DNA from: Georgenia ruanii
Lineage (GTDB): Bacteria > Actinomycetota > Actinomycetes > Actinomycetales > Actinomycetaceae
DNA: 59,961 bases
Reading direction: 5' to 3'
Assembly (NCBI RefSeq): GCF_009193175.1
Contig: NZ_VUKE01000023.1
Span: 1-59,961, forward strand
Positions 25,031 through 33,717 of this stretch are shown piece after piece. The position numbers and the translations under genes were made by a program. The first letter of the stretch is position 1. Every line of letters starts with the position of its first letter. The notes beneath the pieces were generated by a model. It was not told the DNA's origin. It saw nothing but the letters and a program-made list of their open reading frames with translations, and did no database searches.

Positions 25031-25720
25031 ATGGCCACCGCCGAACGCAACCTTGGACCAGAGGGCCCCGGCACCGTCCGTGGACCGGAACTCGGCAGGA
25101 CCGGCAGCGCGGGCGGCCCCGGGATGGAGGCTCCCGAGCGCGTCATCCCGCCTGGGTCACACCTGGCCGACCCCGCCCCGCTCGGACTCGCCGGGTTCGC
25201 AATGACGACCTTCTTCCTCAGCGTCGTCAACGCGGGTCTCCTCCCGGCCACCGTGACGGCCGGCGTCTTCGGCCTCGCCATCTTCTACGGCGGCATCGCC
25301 CAGTTCGCCGCAGGACTCTGGGAGTTCGCGAAGGGGAACACGTTCGGGGCGGTCGCCTTCTGCTCCTTTGGTGCCTTCTGGCTGTCCTTCTGGTTCCTCG
25401 CCGGCCGGACCGACCTCGCTGCCGCGGGTTCCTCGGCGGGCAAGGCCATCGCCTTCTACCTGCTGGGTTGGACGATCTTCACGGGCTACATGATGCTGGC
25501 CTCGTTCCGGGTCTCCGGGGCGGTTGCGGCCGTGTTCGTCACCCTTTTCGTCACCTTTGCCCTGCTGACGATCGGGGCGTTCACGGACGTCCCCGTCTGG
25601 AACAAGGCCGGTGGGATCGTCGGCATCATCACCGCGGTCGTCGCGTGGTACGCCTCGTTCGCGGCGGTGTTCAACTTCACCGCGAAGCGTCCGACCGTCC
25701 CCGTCTGGCCGCGCGCCTGA
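25031..25720 (+). CDS. Acetate/succinate permease, GPR1/FUN34/YaaH (SatP) family
   Basis: 229 residues with six membrane helices. The signature DPAPLGLAGFAMTTFFLSVVNAG (family consensus NPAPLGL) opens the first helix, and GIAQFAAGLWEFAKGNTFGAVAFCSFGAFWLSF is the other family hallmark. It imports acetate with protons. The N-terminal 45 residues are a charged cytoplasmic extension. AAAGGAG 5 nt before the ATG marks the start. Base composition is slightly less GC-extreme than its neighbours. It is flanked by remnants of acs and a possible MocR gene, so the acetate locus is decaying around an intact transporter. Confidence 0.88.
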   Translation: MATAERNLGPEGPGTVRGPELGRTGSAGGPGMEAPERVIPPGSHLADPAPLGLAGFAMTTFFLSVVNAGLLPATVTAGVFGLAIFYGGIAQFAAGLWEFAKGNTFGAVAFCSFGAFWLSFWFLAGRTDLAAAGSSAGKAIAFYLLGWTIFTGYMMLASFRVSGAVAAVFVTLFVTFALLTIGAFTDVPVWNKAGGIVGIITAVVAWYASFAAVFNFTAKRPTVPVWPRA

Positions 25721-25754
25721 ACCACAGGCGACTGAGCCGGCCCTGACGGCGATC

Positions 25755-25855
25755 TCGCGGCCGACTCGGTCGGCCTGAGTCCCGGGCAGTGTCGCGTAGC
25801 CGACGACGAGCCCGGGCATCGTGTGGTCGATGGCGTGTGCCGTCGGCGGCGTATC
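25755..25855 (-). pseudogene. Possible C-terminal remnant of a MocR-type GntR regulator
   Basis: A minus-strand frame reading HAIDHTMPGLVVGYATLPG followed by ADRVGREIA resembles the end of MocR (GntR-aminotransferase fusion) proteins, which finish with a GL.LGYA.L....I..GV..LA pattern. No start, body or proper stop exists. The evidence is a single short motif. Confidence 0.3.
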
Positions 25856-25874
25856 GAGCCGGCGCGGCGCGCCA

Positions 25875-26456
25875 TCAACCCTTCCGCGCCTTCGCCGCCG
25901 CCTTCGCGGCCCGCTTGGTCTCGCGCACCCGGGCGAGGGACTCGGCGTCGACGATGTCGGCCACCGACCGGTGGCACCCCTCCTCCCCGTAGGCGCCGGC
26001 GGCCTCGCGCCAGCCCGCGGCGCGCAGCCCGACCTGCTTGCCGAGCAGGGCGAGGAAGATGCGGGCCTTCTGGTCGCCGAAGCCGGGCAGGGCCTTGAGC
26101 CGGCGCAGCACCTCGGCGCCGTCGGGGTCGCCGTCGGTCCAGATGGCCGCCGTGTCGCCGTGGTAGTGCTCGAGCAGGTACGCGCACAGCGTCTGGGTGC
26201 GCCCGGCCATCGACCCCGGGTAGCGGTGGACGGCCGGCGGGGTGCGGAAGACCTCGGTCAGCCGTTCGGGGTCCATACCCGCCAGCGTCGCCGCGTCGAG
26301 CTCGCCCACCCGCTCCTGGATCTTCTTCGGGCCGCTGAACGCCGTCTCCATGGCCACCTGCTGGTCGAGCAGCATCCCGATGAGCAGGGCAAGGGGGCTG
26401 GTGGAGAGCAGCGCGTCGGCGGCGTCGTCGCCGGTGATGTGCAGGTCGTGGTCCAT
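25875..26456 (-). CDS. HhH-GPD-type base-excision DNA repair protein
   Basis: 193-residue protein of the HhH-GPD superfamily. TSPLALLIGMLLDQQVAMETAF is the typical opening helix, and LKALPGFGDQKARIFLALLGKQVG is the helix-hairpin-helix with its Gly-rich turn. It ends in a Lys/Ala-rich basic tail. Such small actinobacterial members are presumed DNA glycosylases, but the usual catalytic Asp position is not obvious, so activity is inferred from fold only. The ATG follows CAGGATCGGGGC, compatible with a leaderless start. Confidence 0.8.
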   Translation of the reverse strand: MDHDLHITGDDAADALLSTSPLALLIGMLLDQQVAMETAFSGPKKIQERVGELDAATLAGMDPERLTEVFRTPPAVHRYPGSMAGRTQTLCAYLLEHYHGDTAAIWTDGDPDGAEVLRRLKALPGFGDQKARIFLALLGKQVGLRAAGWREAAGAYGEEGCHRSVADIVDAESLARVRETKRAAKAAAKARKG

Positions 26457-26482
26457 GCCCCGATCCTGCCAGGGACCGGGCG

Positions 26483-27121
26483 TTACTCCGCCTCGATGAC
26501 CGGGATGCCGCCCCGGCGCGGGTCGGGGGGCTCGGCCTCGTGGGAGCCGAGGCTGGGCACCGCCGGGTCGGCGCCGACGATGCCCAGCCGGCCGAGCAGG
26601 AACAGGAAGGCCTGGGCGTAGGGGTTCTCGGCGGTGCGGGCGGCCACCTGGGGCCAGTCCACCTGCTCGCGCAGGGCGCGCACCACGGGCAGCAGGTTGG
26701 AGAAGTCGCAGCGGTGCTCGGTGAGCACGAGCAGCTTGGAGGCGACGACGTCGGTCGAGCCGAGCACGGGCATGCTCACGCCCAGCACGTCGACCCGCTC
26801 GGCCCGGGCGAGCAGCTCGGGCGTCACCGCCTCGCCCGCCACCCGGAAGATGACGTCCACCAGGGCCTCGGCGTTGTAGGCCTTGAACAGCCAGTTCTCC
26901 ACCGGCTGCTCGACGTCCAGGGTCGTCGCGGCGAGGGCCTCCTTGGCGCGGTCGACGTCCTGCTCGAGGATGGCGAAGTCGACGTCGTGGTCCGACTCCG
27001 GCGCCCCGTGCACCCAGGCGGCGTAGCCGCCGGCGAGGGCGAACGGCACGTCGGCCTGGTCGAGGGCGGCCCCGGCGATGCGGAGGGCCTCGCGTAGCTG
27101 GCGGCGTTCGTCCTTGTTCAT
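26483..27121 (-). CDS. Nucleotidyltransferase-fold protein
   Basis: 212 residues. The N-terminal FALAGGYAAWVHGAPESDHDVDFAI carries the GG and DxD metal-binding pattern of the DNA polymerase beta superfamily, as in AbiEii/DUF6036-like minimal nucleotidyltransferases. A helical domain (SKLLVLTEHRCDFSNLLPVVRALREQV) follows. The partner of toxin-antitoxin type (AbiEi) is not next to it, so a role as toxin or RNA modifier is unsupported. It is divergent from the endonuclease/phosphatase gene. Confidence 0.7.
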   Translation of the reverse strand: MNKDERRQLREALRIAGAALDQADVPFALAGGYAAWVHGAPESDHDVDFAILEQDVDRAKEALAATTLDVEQPVENWLFKAYNAEALVDVIFRVAGEAVTPELLARAERVDVLGVSMPVLGSTDVVASKLLVLTEHRCDFSNLLPVVRALREQVDWPQVAARTAENPYAQAFLFLLGRLGIVGADPAVPSLGSHEAEPPDPRRGGIPVIEAE

Positions 27122-27209
27122 GGTGCGGGTGTACACGATCGACGGCGGCCCCGCACGAGCAGCATCGTCCCTGGTGCGGGGCCCGCGAGGCCCGGGCACA
27201 ATCCGAACG

Positions 27210-27983
27210 GTGCGGATCGCGACGTTCAACATCCTCCACGGCCGCTCCCTGGCGGACGGCGAGGTCGACCTGGACCGCTTCGCCGGAGCGGTGCGCCGGC
27301 TCGACGCCGACGTCCTCGCCATGCAGGAGGTCGACCGGGACCAGCCACGCTCGCACGGCGCCGACCTCACCGCGATGGCGGCCGCCGCGATGGGGGCGCC
27401 CGAGCACCGGTTCGTGGCCACGATGCAGGGCACCCCGGAGCTGTGGACCGCCGCCACCGGCGACGAGCAGCCGACGGCGTCGACCTACGGCATCGCGCTG
27501 CTCAGCCGCTACCCGGTGGAACATTGGCGGGTGCTCACCCTGCCCGGCCCGCAGCAGCGCGTGCCGGTGCTCTTCCCGCAGCGGCGCCGGCCCACCCTCG
27601 TCCAGGACGAGCAGCGCACCGCCGTCGCGGCCGTCATCAGCACCCGCGAGGGCCGGATGAGCGTCGTGGCCACTCACCTGACATTCATCCCGGGCTGGAA
27701 CGTCGCCCAGCTGCGCCACCTCGTGCGCGCGATGAAGGACCTGCCCCGGCCGATGGTGCTGCTCGGCGATCTCAACCTCGCCGGCGGCCGCCCGGCGCGC
27801 TTCAGCGGCCTGCGCCCGCTGGTGGAGGCCCCGACCTTCCCGCTGGACCGGCCCGACCGGCAGCTCGACCACATCCTGGCCGACGGGCCGCTCACCGTCG
27901 TCGGCCCCGGCGGCGCGGTGGACCTGGGCATGTCCGACCACCGCGCGCTGCACGTGGAGGTCTCCCTCGACGGCGTCGCCTGA
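27210..27983 (+). CDS. Endonuclease/exonuclease/phosphatase (EEP) family hydrolase
   Basis: 257 residues of the Mg-dependent EEP fold. Motifs in order are RIATFNILHG (metal Asn), MQEVDRDQPRS (metal Glu), VVATHLTF, LLGDLNL (the D-x-N catalytic pair), RQLDHILA and a terminal SDHRALHVEV (catalytic Asp-His). Members are phosphodiesterases or DNases, and the substrate is undefined. No signal peptide is present, so it is cytoplasmic. The GTG at 27210 puts the first beta strand at residue 2. CACAAT 7 nt upstream suggests a leaderless mRNA. Confidence 0.85.
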   Translation: MRIATFNILHGRSLADGEVDLDRFAGAVRRLDADVLAMQEVDRDQPRSHGADLTAMAAAAMGAPEHRFVATMQGTPELWTAATGDEQPTASTYGIALLSRYPVEHWRVLTLPGPQQRVPVLFPQRRRPTLVQDEQRTAVAAVISTREGRMSVVATHLTFIPGWNVAQLRHLVRAMKDLPRPMVLLGDLNLAGGRPARFSGLRPLVEAPTFPLDRPDRQLDHILADGPLTVVGPGGAVDLGMSDHRALHVEVSLDGVA

Positions 27984-28046
27984 GCCCCCGGGTCCCCCTC
28001 GGCGGCGTGCCGGGCGCGGCGCGCCAGGCCCTGGGAGGATCGGGAG

Positions 28047-29672
28047 ATGGACGACGATGGCGTCCCTCCCAGCGCTCCTGATGCGGGTGGCGCCCGCGAG
28101 CCGACGGCTCCGCAACGCACCGGCCTCCTGGCGATCCTCCTCGCGATGGCGATGTTCGTGCTGGTGGTCGACACGACGATCATGAACGTCTCCATCTCCG
28201 CGGTCAGCCAGAGCCTCGGCACCACGGTGAGCAGCGTGCAGTCGGCGATCGCCCTGGAGGCGCTGGTCTCGGCGGCGTTCATCCTGATCAACAGCAAGGT
28301 CGGCGACCTGATCGGACGCAAGCGGGCGTACGTCCTCGGGCTGCTCGCCTACGCCATCGGTGCGCTGGCGATGACCCTGGCCCAGAACGTCATCGCCGTC
28401 GTCATCTTCTGGGCGGTCATCGGCGGCCTCGGGGCCTCCCTGCTGCTCCCGGCGATGCAGTCGCTCATCCACGGGAACTTCGAGGGCAAGGCGAGGTCCA
28501 AGGTCTACGCGATGGTCGGCGCGTCGACGGCCATCGCGGCGGCGGTCGGCCCCCTGATCGGCGGTGTCATCACCACGTCGTGGAACTGGCGGGTCAACTT
28601 CGCCCTCGAGGTCGTCATCATCGCGGTGGTCCTCTCCGGCGCCCGGCTGGTCAAGGACGTGACCTATACCGGTGACCGTAGCGTCGACGTCGTCGGCGCG
28701 GCGCTCTCGGTGGTGGGCATGGGCGGCGTCGTGCTCGGCATCCTGGTGTGGCAGGAGGGCGGCGAACGCGTCCTCGCCCTGGTCGCGGTGGGTGCGGTCG
28801 GACTCGTCGCCCTTGCCCGCTGGCTGGCGCGGCGCAAGCGCCAGAACCACCCGATCCTGCTCGACCCGAGCCTCTTCGACTCGCCGCACTTCCGGATCGG
28901 GGTGACCCAGCAGATGCTGCAGCAGATCGCCCTGGGTGGCGCCATGATCGTGATCCCGATCTTCCTGCAGATCGCCCTGGAGTACGACGCGCTCGAGGCC
29001 GGCCTCTCGATCGCTCCGCTGTCGCTGAGCATGTTCTTCGTCGCGCTGCTGGCCGGCCGGCGCGCCGGCAGACGCCGGCCCGCCGTCATCGTGCGCGCGG
29101 GCTTCACGCTCGCGGCGGCCGGCATGCTCCTGGTCATCGCCGTCGTCCCGCGCGCCGCCAGCGGCTGGGCGCTCGTCGTCCCCCTGGTGGTCGCGGGCTG
29201 CGGGCTCGGGATGCTGGTCTCGCAGCTGAACAACTACACCCTCGCCCCCGTCCCGGAGGAGCGGGCGAGCGAGGCCGCGGGAGTCAACTCCGCGAGCGGG
29301 AACTTTGGCCTCTCCTTCGGTCTGGCCGTGGCCGGCGGCCTCATGCTGGCCGCGCTCTCGATCAGCTTCACCGCGCTGACCGATGCCAGCGACGTGATCC
29401 CCTCGGCACAGAAAGCGACCATCGCCGCCGTCCTGGAGGAGGACGCGGAGGTCGTGAGCGACACCGCGCTGCAGGCCGTGCTGGCCGACGAGCCCCCTGC
29501 CGTCCAGGCCGAGATCCTCTCGATCAACGACCGAGCCAGGTCGCGGTCGCTGCAGATCGCGATGCTGGTGCCGGTCCTCGCCTGTCTCGCCGGCCTGGCC
29601 AACGCCTTCCGCATGGTCAGGCTGCCCGATGTCGAGCCGACCGCCCCGCACGAGGGCCTGGATCTCGGCTGA
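28047..29672 (+). CDS. MFS drug-efflux-type transporter (DHA2, 14 TM)
   Basis: 541-residue major facilitator with about fourteen membrane segments. Family marks are VLVVDTTIMNVSISAVSQSLG (TM1), the GDLIGRKRAYVLG loop between TM2 and TM3, LGASLLLPAMQSLI and GAVIGP-like AAAVGPLIGGVITTSWNWRVNF (motif C, antiporters). A soluble loop near the C-terminus holds Ala/Glu-rich helices. It probably exports hydrophobic compounds. It converges on psuG with 14 bp between stops, and no local regulator gene is adjacent. Confidence 0.85.
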   Translation: MDDDGVPPSAPDAGGAREPTAPQRTGLLAILLAMAMFVLVVDTTIMNVSISAVSQSLGTTVSSVQSAIALEALVSAAFILINSKVGDLIGRKRAYVLGLLAYAIGALAMTLAQNVIAVVIFWAVIGGLGASLLLPAMQSLIHGNFEGKARSKVYAMVGASTAIAAAVGPLIGGVITTSWNWRVNFALEVVIIAVVLSGARLVKDVTYTGDRSVDVVGAALSVVGMGGVVLGILVWQEGGERVLALVAVGAVGLVALARWLARRKRQNHPILLDPSLFDSPHFRIGVTQQMLQQIALGGAMIVIPIFLQIALEYDALEAGLSIAPLSLSMFFVALLAGRRAGRRRPAVIVRAGFTLAAAGMLLVIAVVPRAASGWALVVPLVVAGCGLGMLVSQLNNYTLAPVPEERASEAAGVNSASGNFGLSFGLAVAGGLMLAALSISFTALTDASDVIPSAQKATIAAVLEEDAEVVSDTALQAVLADEPPAVQAEILSINDRARSRSLQIAMLVPVLACLAGLANAFRMVRLPDVEPTAPHEGLDLG

Positions 29673-29686
29673 CCCGCACCACGGGT

Positions 29687-30637
29687 TCAGTCCCGGTCGC
29701 CTGCGCCCGCCGGGGCGTCGGGGGCGCCACGGCGGGCCCACTCACGCGCGATCTGCCCACCGAGCACGATGTTGTTGGCGGCGAGCTCGACGTTGACCTC
29801 CAGGCTCGCGCCCCCGGTGTGCTCCCGGAAGTACGCCAGCAGGAAGGGCGTGGTGTCCTTCCCCGTGACCCCCTCGGCCTCGGCCCGCCCGAGCGCGTCC
29901 GCGAGCACCCGGTCGTGCAGCGCCGGGTCGAGCTGCTTCTCGCCCGGCAGCGGGTTGGCGACGAGGATCGCCCGGCGGAGGTCCAGCGCGTCCTGCGCCA
30001 CCATCACCTCGACGACCTCCGCGGGTGTCTCGACGCGCCAGTCCATGCCGAGGCCGGAGTCGGCCAGGTAGAAACCGGGATAGCGGCTGGTGCGGTAGCC
30101 GAGGACGGTGATGCTGAGCGTCTCCATACGCTCGAGGGTGGCCGGGACGTCGAGGATGGATTTCGTCCCTGCCGAGACCACGGTGATGGGCAGTCCGGCG
30201 AGGGCCACGAGGTCGGCGGACTCGTCGAAGGACTGCGCGGCGCCGCGGTGGACCCCGCCCAGACCCCCCGTCGAGAAGACCCGGATCCCGGCACGATGGG
30301 CGAGCAGCGCGGTCGCGGCGACCGTGGTGGCGCCGCTGGCCCGTTGCGTCATGGCGGGCGCGAGGTCGCGAACGGAGACCTTGGTGACCCCGGGGTCCTC
30401 GGCGATGCGGGCGAGCTGCGCGTCGTTCAGGCCCACCCGCGCCACGCCGTCGATGACGGCGATCGTCGCCGGCGTGACGCCCGAGCCGAGCAGGAGGCTC
30501 TCGAAGTGGCGGGCGGCCGCGAGGTTGCGCGGGCGCGGCAGGCCGTGGGAGATGATCGTCGACTCGAGCGCGACGACGGGGCGTCCTTCGGCCAGGGCGG
30601 CGGCGACCGCGTCGGACAGGGCGATGCGTGACATCAT
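29687..30637 (-). CDS. psuG: Pseudouridine-5'-phosphate glycosidase
   Basis: 316 residues. Splits pseudouridine 5'-phosphate to uracil and ribose 5-phosphate. Conserved stretches are VVALESTIISHGLPRPRN (catalytic Glu), VTKVSVRDL (the lysine that forms a ribose adduct in homologues), GGLGGVHRGAAQSFDESADL (metal Asp) and VSAGTKSILDVPATLE. The length is normal. AAGGAG lies 7 nt before the first of two consecutive ATG codons. The kinase PsuK that normally supplies the substrate is not adjacent. Confidence 0.95.
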   Translation of the reverse strand: MMSRIALSDAVAAALAEGRPVVALESTIISHGLPRPRNLAAARHFESLLLGSGVTPATIAVIDGVARVGLNDAQLARIAEDPGVTKVSVRDLAPAMTQRASGATTVAATALLAHRAGIRVFSTGGLGGVHRGAAQSFDESADLVALAGLPITVVSAGTKSILDVPATLERMETLSITVLGYRTSRYPGFYLADSGLGMDWRVETPAEVVEVMVAQDALDLRRAILVANPLPGEKQLDPALHDRVLADALGRAEAEGVTGKDTTPFLLAYFREHTGGASLEVNVELAANNIVLGGQIAREWARRGAPDAPAGAGDRD

Positions 30638-30745
30638 CCGGGATCTCCTTGGTCGTCTCCTGGGATGAGCGCGCGTTGGGCCGCGGGCACGAGGCTCCCA
30701 GCATCACCTCGGGAGCGCGCGCACCGAGCGCGACGCCCGGCCGGA

Positions 30746-30751
30746 TATCGT
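30746..30751 (+). promoter_or_regulatory. Leaderless -10 element of the YggS gene
   Basis: TATCGT ends 6 nt before the GTG at 30758. This supports that start over in-frame codons further upstream. Confidence 0.5.
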
Positions 30752-30757
30752 CGGGGC

Positions 30758-31486
30758 GTGGATGTGGACGTGGCCGCGGGCATCGCCTCCCGCCTGGGCG
30801 AGGTACGACGGCGGATCGAGGCGGCGGCCGACGGCGCGGGGCGCGACGCCCGCGAGGTGCGCCTGCTGCTGGCGGTGAAGACCCAGCCGGTGGAGGCGAT
30901 CCGGGCGGCGCTGGACGCCGGGGCGGACCTGCTCGGGCACAACCGGGCGCAGGAGCTCGTGGCCACCGGGCCGGGCCTGGCCGAGCCGGGCGTGCCCGCC
31001 CACGCGATGCACTTCATCGGGCACCTGCAGTCGAACAAGGTCAACCAGGTGCTCCGGTGGGCCACGTGCGTGGAGAGCGTCGACTCGCCGCGCCTGGCCG
31101 AGCGCCTGGACCAGGCCGTGGCGCGGGCGGAGGGCGGGCCGCTCGACGTCCTCGTCCAGGTCAACACCTCCGGCGAGGCGACCAAGGCCGGCGTCGAGCC
31201 CGAGCACGCGGCCGACCTCGCCCTCGCCGTGGGCCGCCTCCCCCACCTGCGCCTGCGCGGGTTCATGACCATCGGGGCCAATACCCGCGACGCCGCCGTG
31301 GTCCGCGCCTCGTACGACCGGCTCGCCGCGGTGCGCGCCGACGTGCTGGGGTCCGGCGCCGCGGGCACGGCGGAGGCCACCGAGCTGAGCATGGGGATGA
31401 GCGGGGACCTGGAGATCGCCGTCACCGCCGGCGCGACGATCGTGCGGGTGGGAACCGCCGTCTTCGGGGCGCGGCCGGCGCCCTGA
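30758..31486 (+). CDS. YggS/PLPBP family pyridoxal-phosphate homeostasis protein
   Basis: 242-residue single-domain alanine-racemase-fold PLP carrier involved in vitamin B6 and amino acid homeostasis. The cofactor lysine lies in VRLLLAVKTQP (about residue 39). LLGHNRAQEL, HFIGHLQSNKVNQ, VQVNTSGEATKAGVEP and LRGFMTIGAN follow, with SMGMSGDLEIAVTAGATIVRVGTAVFG at the phosphate-binding end. In actinobacteria this gene usually lies near ftsZ and sepF. Here it stands alone. Confidence 0.92.
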   Translation: MDVDVAAGIASRLGEVRRRIEAAADGAGRDAREVRLLLAVKTQPVEAIRAALDAGADLLGHNRAQELVATGPGLAEPGVPAHAMHFIGHLQSNKVNQVLRWATCVESVDSPRLAERLDQAVARAEGGPLDVLVQVNTSGEATKAGVEPEHAADLALAVGRLPHLRLRGFMTIGANTRDAAVVRASYDRLAAVRADVLGSGAAGTAEATELSMGMSGDLEIAVTAGATIVRVGTAVFGARPAP

Positions 31487-31549
31487 CCCCGCGTCAAGCG
31501 CACGCGGCCCGGTGCGCCGCCCACTGGGGACACCGGGGGCCGGCGCGGC

Positions 31550-32599
31550 TCAGGGCACCCGGTAGGTCCAGGAGTCGGCGAGGAACTTCGTCTCCATGAG
31601 CTCCTCGGCCCGGGCGATCTCCTCGGGGCGGTAGTCCGACGGCACGGTGTCGTACCGGCCCCGGAAGTGGTCGATGAACGCGGCGATGATGTCCTCGCGG
31701 GCCATGCCGGTCTGCGAGCGCATGGGGTCGACGCGCTTGTTGGCGCTCTTGACGCCCTTGTCGGACAGCTTTTCCCGGCCGATGCGCAGCACGTCGAGCA
31801 TCTTGTTCGCGTCGATGTCGTAACTCATCGTCACGTGGTGGAGCACCGCGCCGGAGGCGAAGCGCTTCTGGGCGGCGCCGCCGATCTTGCCCTGGTCGGA
31901 GGCGATGTCGTTGAGCGGGACGTAGCGGGCGTTGACCCCGACGTCCGCGAGCGCGCCGAGCACCCAGTCGTCGAGGAAGGCGTAGGAGCGCTCGAAGCTC
32001 AGCCCCTCCACCAGCGAGTCGGGCACCACCAGGGAGTAGGTGATGCAGTTGCCGGGCTCCATGAACATCGCGCCGCCGCCGGAGATCCGGCGCACGACGC
32101 TCATGCCGTGCCGCTCGAGGGCGTCGGTGTCGACCTCGTTGCGCACCGACTGGAAGGAGCCGATGACCACCAGGGGGCTGTTCCACTCCCAGATGCGCAT
32201 GGTGGGGCCGCGCCGGCCGGCGGCCACCTCCTCGGGGATGACCTGGTCGAGGGCGACGTTGAGCGCCGGGTGCACGGGCCCGCCGTGGATGACCTCGAAG
32301 GTGTGGTCCTGCCAGCTGGTCGCCCGGCCGAGCGCGCGGCGCACGGCGATGCCGACGGACTCGGGGGTGAAGCCGACCATGCTCACGCCGTGGTCGACGG
32401 CGCCGGTGATCGCCTGGGCGAGCTGGTCGGCGGAGGCGGACTCGGGCATGCCGTCCAGGGCGGCGTTGATGTCCTCGAGCGCGGTGTCCGGCTCGAGGAA
32501 GAAGTCGCCCGAGACGCGCGCGCGGGTCAGCCGGCCGTCCACGACGTCGACGTCGACCGCGACCAGCTTGCCGCCGGGGACCTTGTACTCACCGTGCAT
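31550..32599 (-). CDS. lplA: Lipoate-protein ligase A with inverted domain order
   Basis: 349 residues. The first ~90 residues (EYKVPGGKLVAVDVDVVDGRL) form the accessory domain that in E. coli LplA is C-terminal. The catalytic BPL/LPL domain follows, with RRISGGGAMFMEPGNCITYS (lipoyl-AMP binding) and DQGKIGGAAQKR carrying the catalytic lysine. The enzyme activates lipoate with ATP and transfers it to E2 and GcvH proteins. TAAACT 6 nt upstream of the ATG indicates leaderless expression. Confidence 0.85.
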   Translation of the reverse strand: MHGEYKVPGGKLVAVDVDVVDGRLTRARVSGDFFLEPDTALEDINAALDGMPESASADQLAQAITGAVDHGVSMVGFTPESVGIAVRRALGRATSWQDHTFEVIHGGPVHPALNVALDQVIPEEVAAGRRGPTMRIWEWNSPLVVIGSFQSVRNEVDTDALERHGMSVVRRISGGGAMFMEPGNCITYSLVVPDSLVEGLSFERSYAFLDDWVLGALADVGVNARYVPLNDIASDQGKIGGAAQKRFASGAVLHHVTMSYDIDANKMLDVLRIGREKLSDKGVKSANKRVDPMRSQTGMAREDIIAAFIDHFRGRYDTVPSDYRPEEIARAEELMETKFLADSWTYRVP

Positions 32600-32691
32600 G
32601 GGTCGAGTTTATGTCCGGGCGCGACGTCAACGCAGTGCCCGTGCTCACACCCGTCCGGCCCCGACCGCGGCAGTGGGCGGACGGCGCGCGC

Positions 32692-33717
32692 TCAGCGACC
32701 CGCCAGCTCGAGCGCGACGTCGATGATCATGTCCTCCTGCCCGCCGACGTAGCCGCGCTGCCCCACCTCCCGCAGGATCTCGTGCGCCGGGACGCCGTAC
32801 CGCTCGGCGGCCCGCTCGGCGTGCAGGAGGAAGGAGTTGTAGACCCCGAAGCGGCCCTGCACGATCGAGGCGCGGTCCGCCACGGGCAGGCGGGTGACCA
32901 TCGGGCGCAGCACGTCCTCGGCGGCGGCCAGGACGGCGTCGACGTCCACCCCGGTCGGCACGCCGAGCTTCTCGAAGGCGGCGGCGAGGATCTCCGTCGG
33001 GGAGTTGCCCGGCCCGGCGCCCAGGGCGCACAGGGTGCCGTCGATCTGCCGGGCGCCGGCCTCGTACGCGGCCAGGGAGTTGGCCACGCCGAGGGAGAGG
33101 TTCTGGTGGCCGTGGAAGCCGACCTGGGCGTCGTCGCCGAGCTCGGCGACCAGGGCGGCCACCCGCTCGGCGGCGGCGGCGGGCATCAGCGCGCCGGCGG
33201 AGTCGACGACGTAGACGCACTGGCAGCCGGCGTCGGCCATGATCCGCGCCTGCGCGGCCAGGCCCTCGGGGTTGTTGCGGTGCGAGAGCATGAGGAACCC
33301 GACCGTCTCCATCCCCAGGTCCCGGGCGGCGCCGAAGTGCTGGGCGGCGATGTCGGCCTCGGTGCAGTGCGTCGCGACCCGGGCCACGGCCGCGCCGGCG
33401 TCGTGCGCCTCGCGGAGGTGCTCGACGGTGCCCAGCCCGGGCAGCAGCAGGACGGCGACCCGCGCGCGGGTGACGGCGTCGGCGGCCGCCGCGACGAGCT
33501 CGGCGTCGGTGCGCGCCCCGAAGCCGTAGTTGAACGAGGAGCCGGCCAGCCCGTCGCCGTGGGTGACCTCGATAACCGGCACGCCCGCGACGTCGAGCAC
33601 CCCGGCGACGGCGCGCACGTCGTCCTCCGTGAAGCGGTGCCGGACGGCGTGGCTGCCGTCGCGCAGGGTGGTGTCCGTGAGGCGGACCGCCGGGGCCGGG
33701 TTGGTGGTGGTGCTCAT
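32692..33717 (-). CDS. dmpG: 4-hydroxy-2-oxovalerate aldolase
   Basis: 341 residues, a DRE-TIM metallolyase. It cleaves 4-hydroxy-2-oxovalerate to pyruvate and acetaldehyde. [17 protein letters not shown] contains the RD metal/catalytic pair, [15 protein letters not shown] and [19 protein letters not shown] line the barrel, and [22 protein letters not shown] supplies the HxH metal ligands. The C-terminal communication domain ([22 protein letters not shown]) contacts the dehydrogenase partner for acetaldehyde channelling. The start overlaps the dmpF stop by 4 bp. It is the last gene of the meta-pathway operon. Confidence 0.95.
   Translation of the reverse strand: MSTTTNPAPAVRLTDTTLRDGSHAVRHRFTEDDVRAVAGVLDVAGVPVIEVTHGDGLAGSSFNYGFGARTDAELVAAAADAVTRARVAVLLLPGLGTVEHLREAHDAGAAVARVATHCTEADIAAQHFGAARDLGMETVGFLMLSHRNNPEGLAAQARIMADAGCQCVYVVDSAGALMPAAAAERVAALVAELGDDAQVGFHGHQNLSLGVANSLAAYEAGARQIDGTLCALGAGPGNSPTEILAAAFEKLGVPTGVDVDAVLAAAEDVLRPMVTRLPVADRASIVQGRFGVYNSFLLHAERAAERYGVPAHEILREVGQRGYVGGQEDMIIDVALELAGR

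Noticed and set aside
26483-27121. Nucleotidyltransferase as an AbiE-type toxin-antitoxin system
   Set aside because: No AbiEi-like or other antitoxin partner is adjacent.
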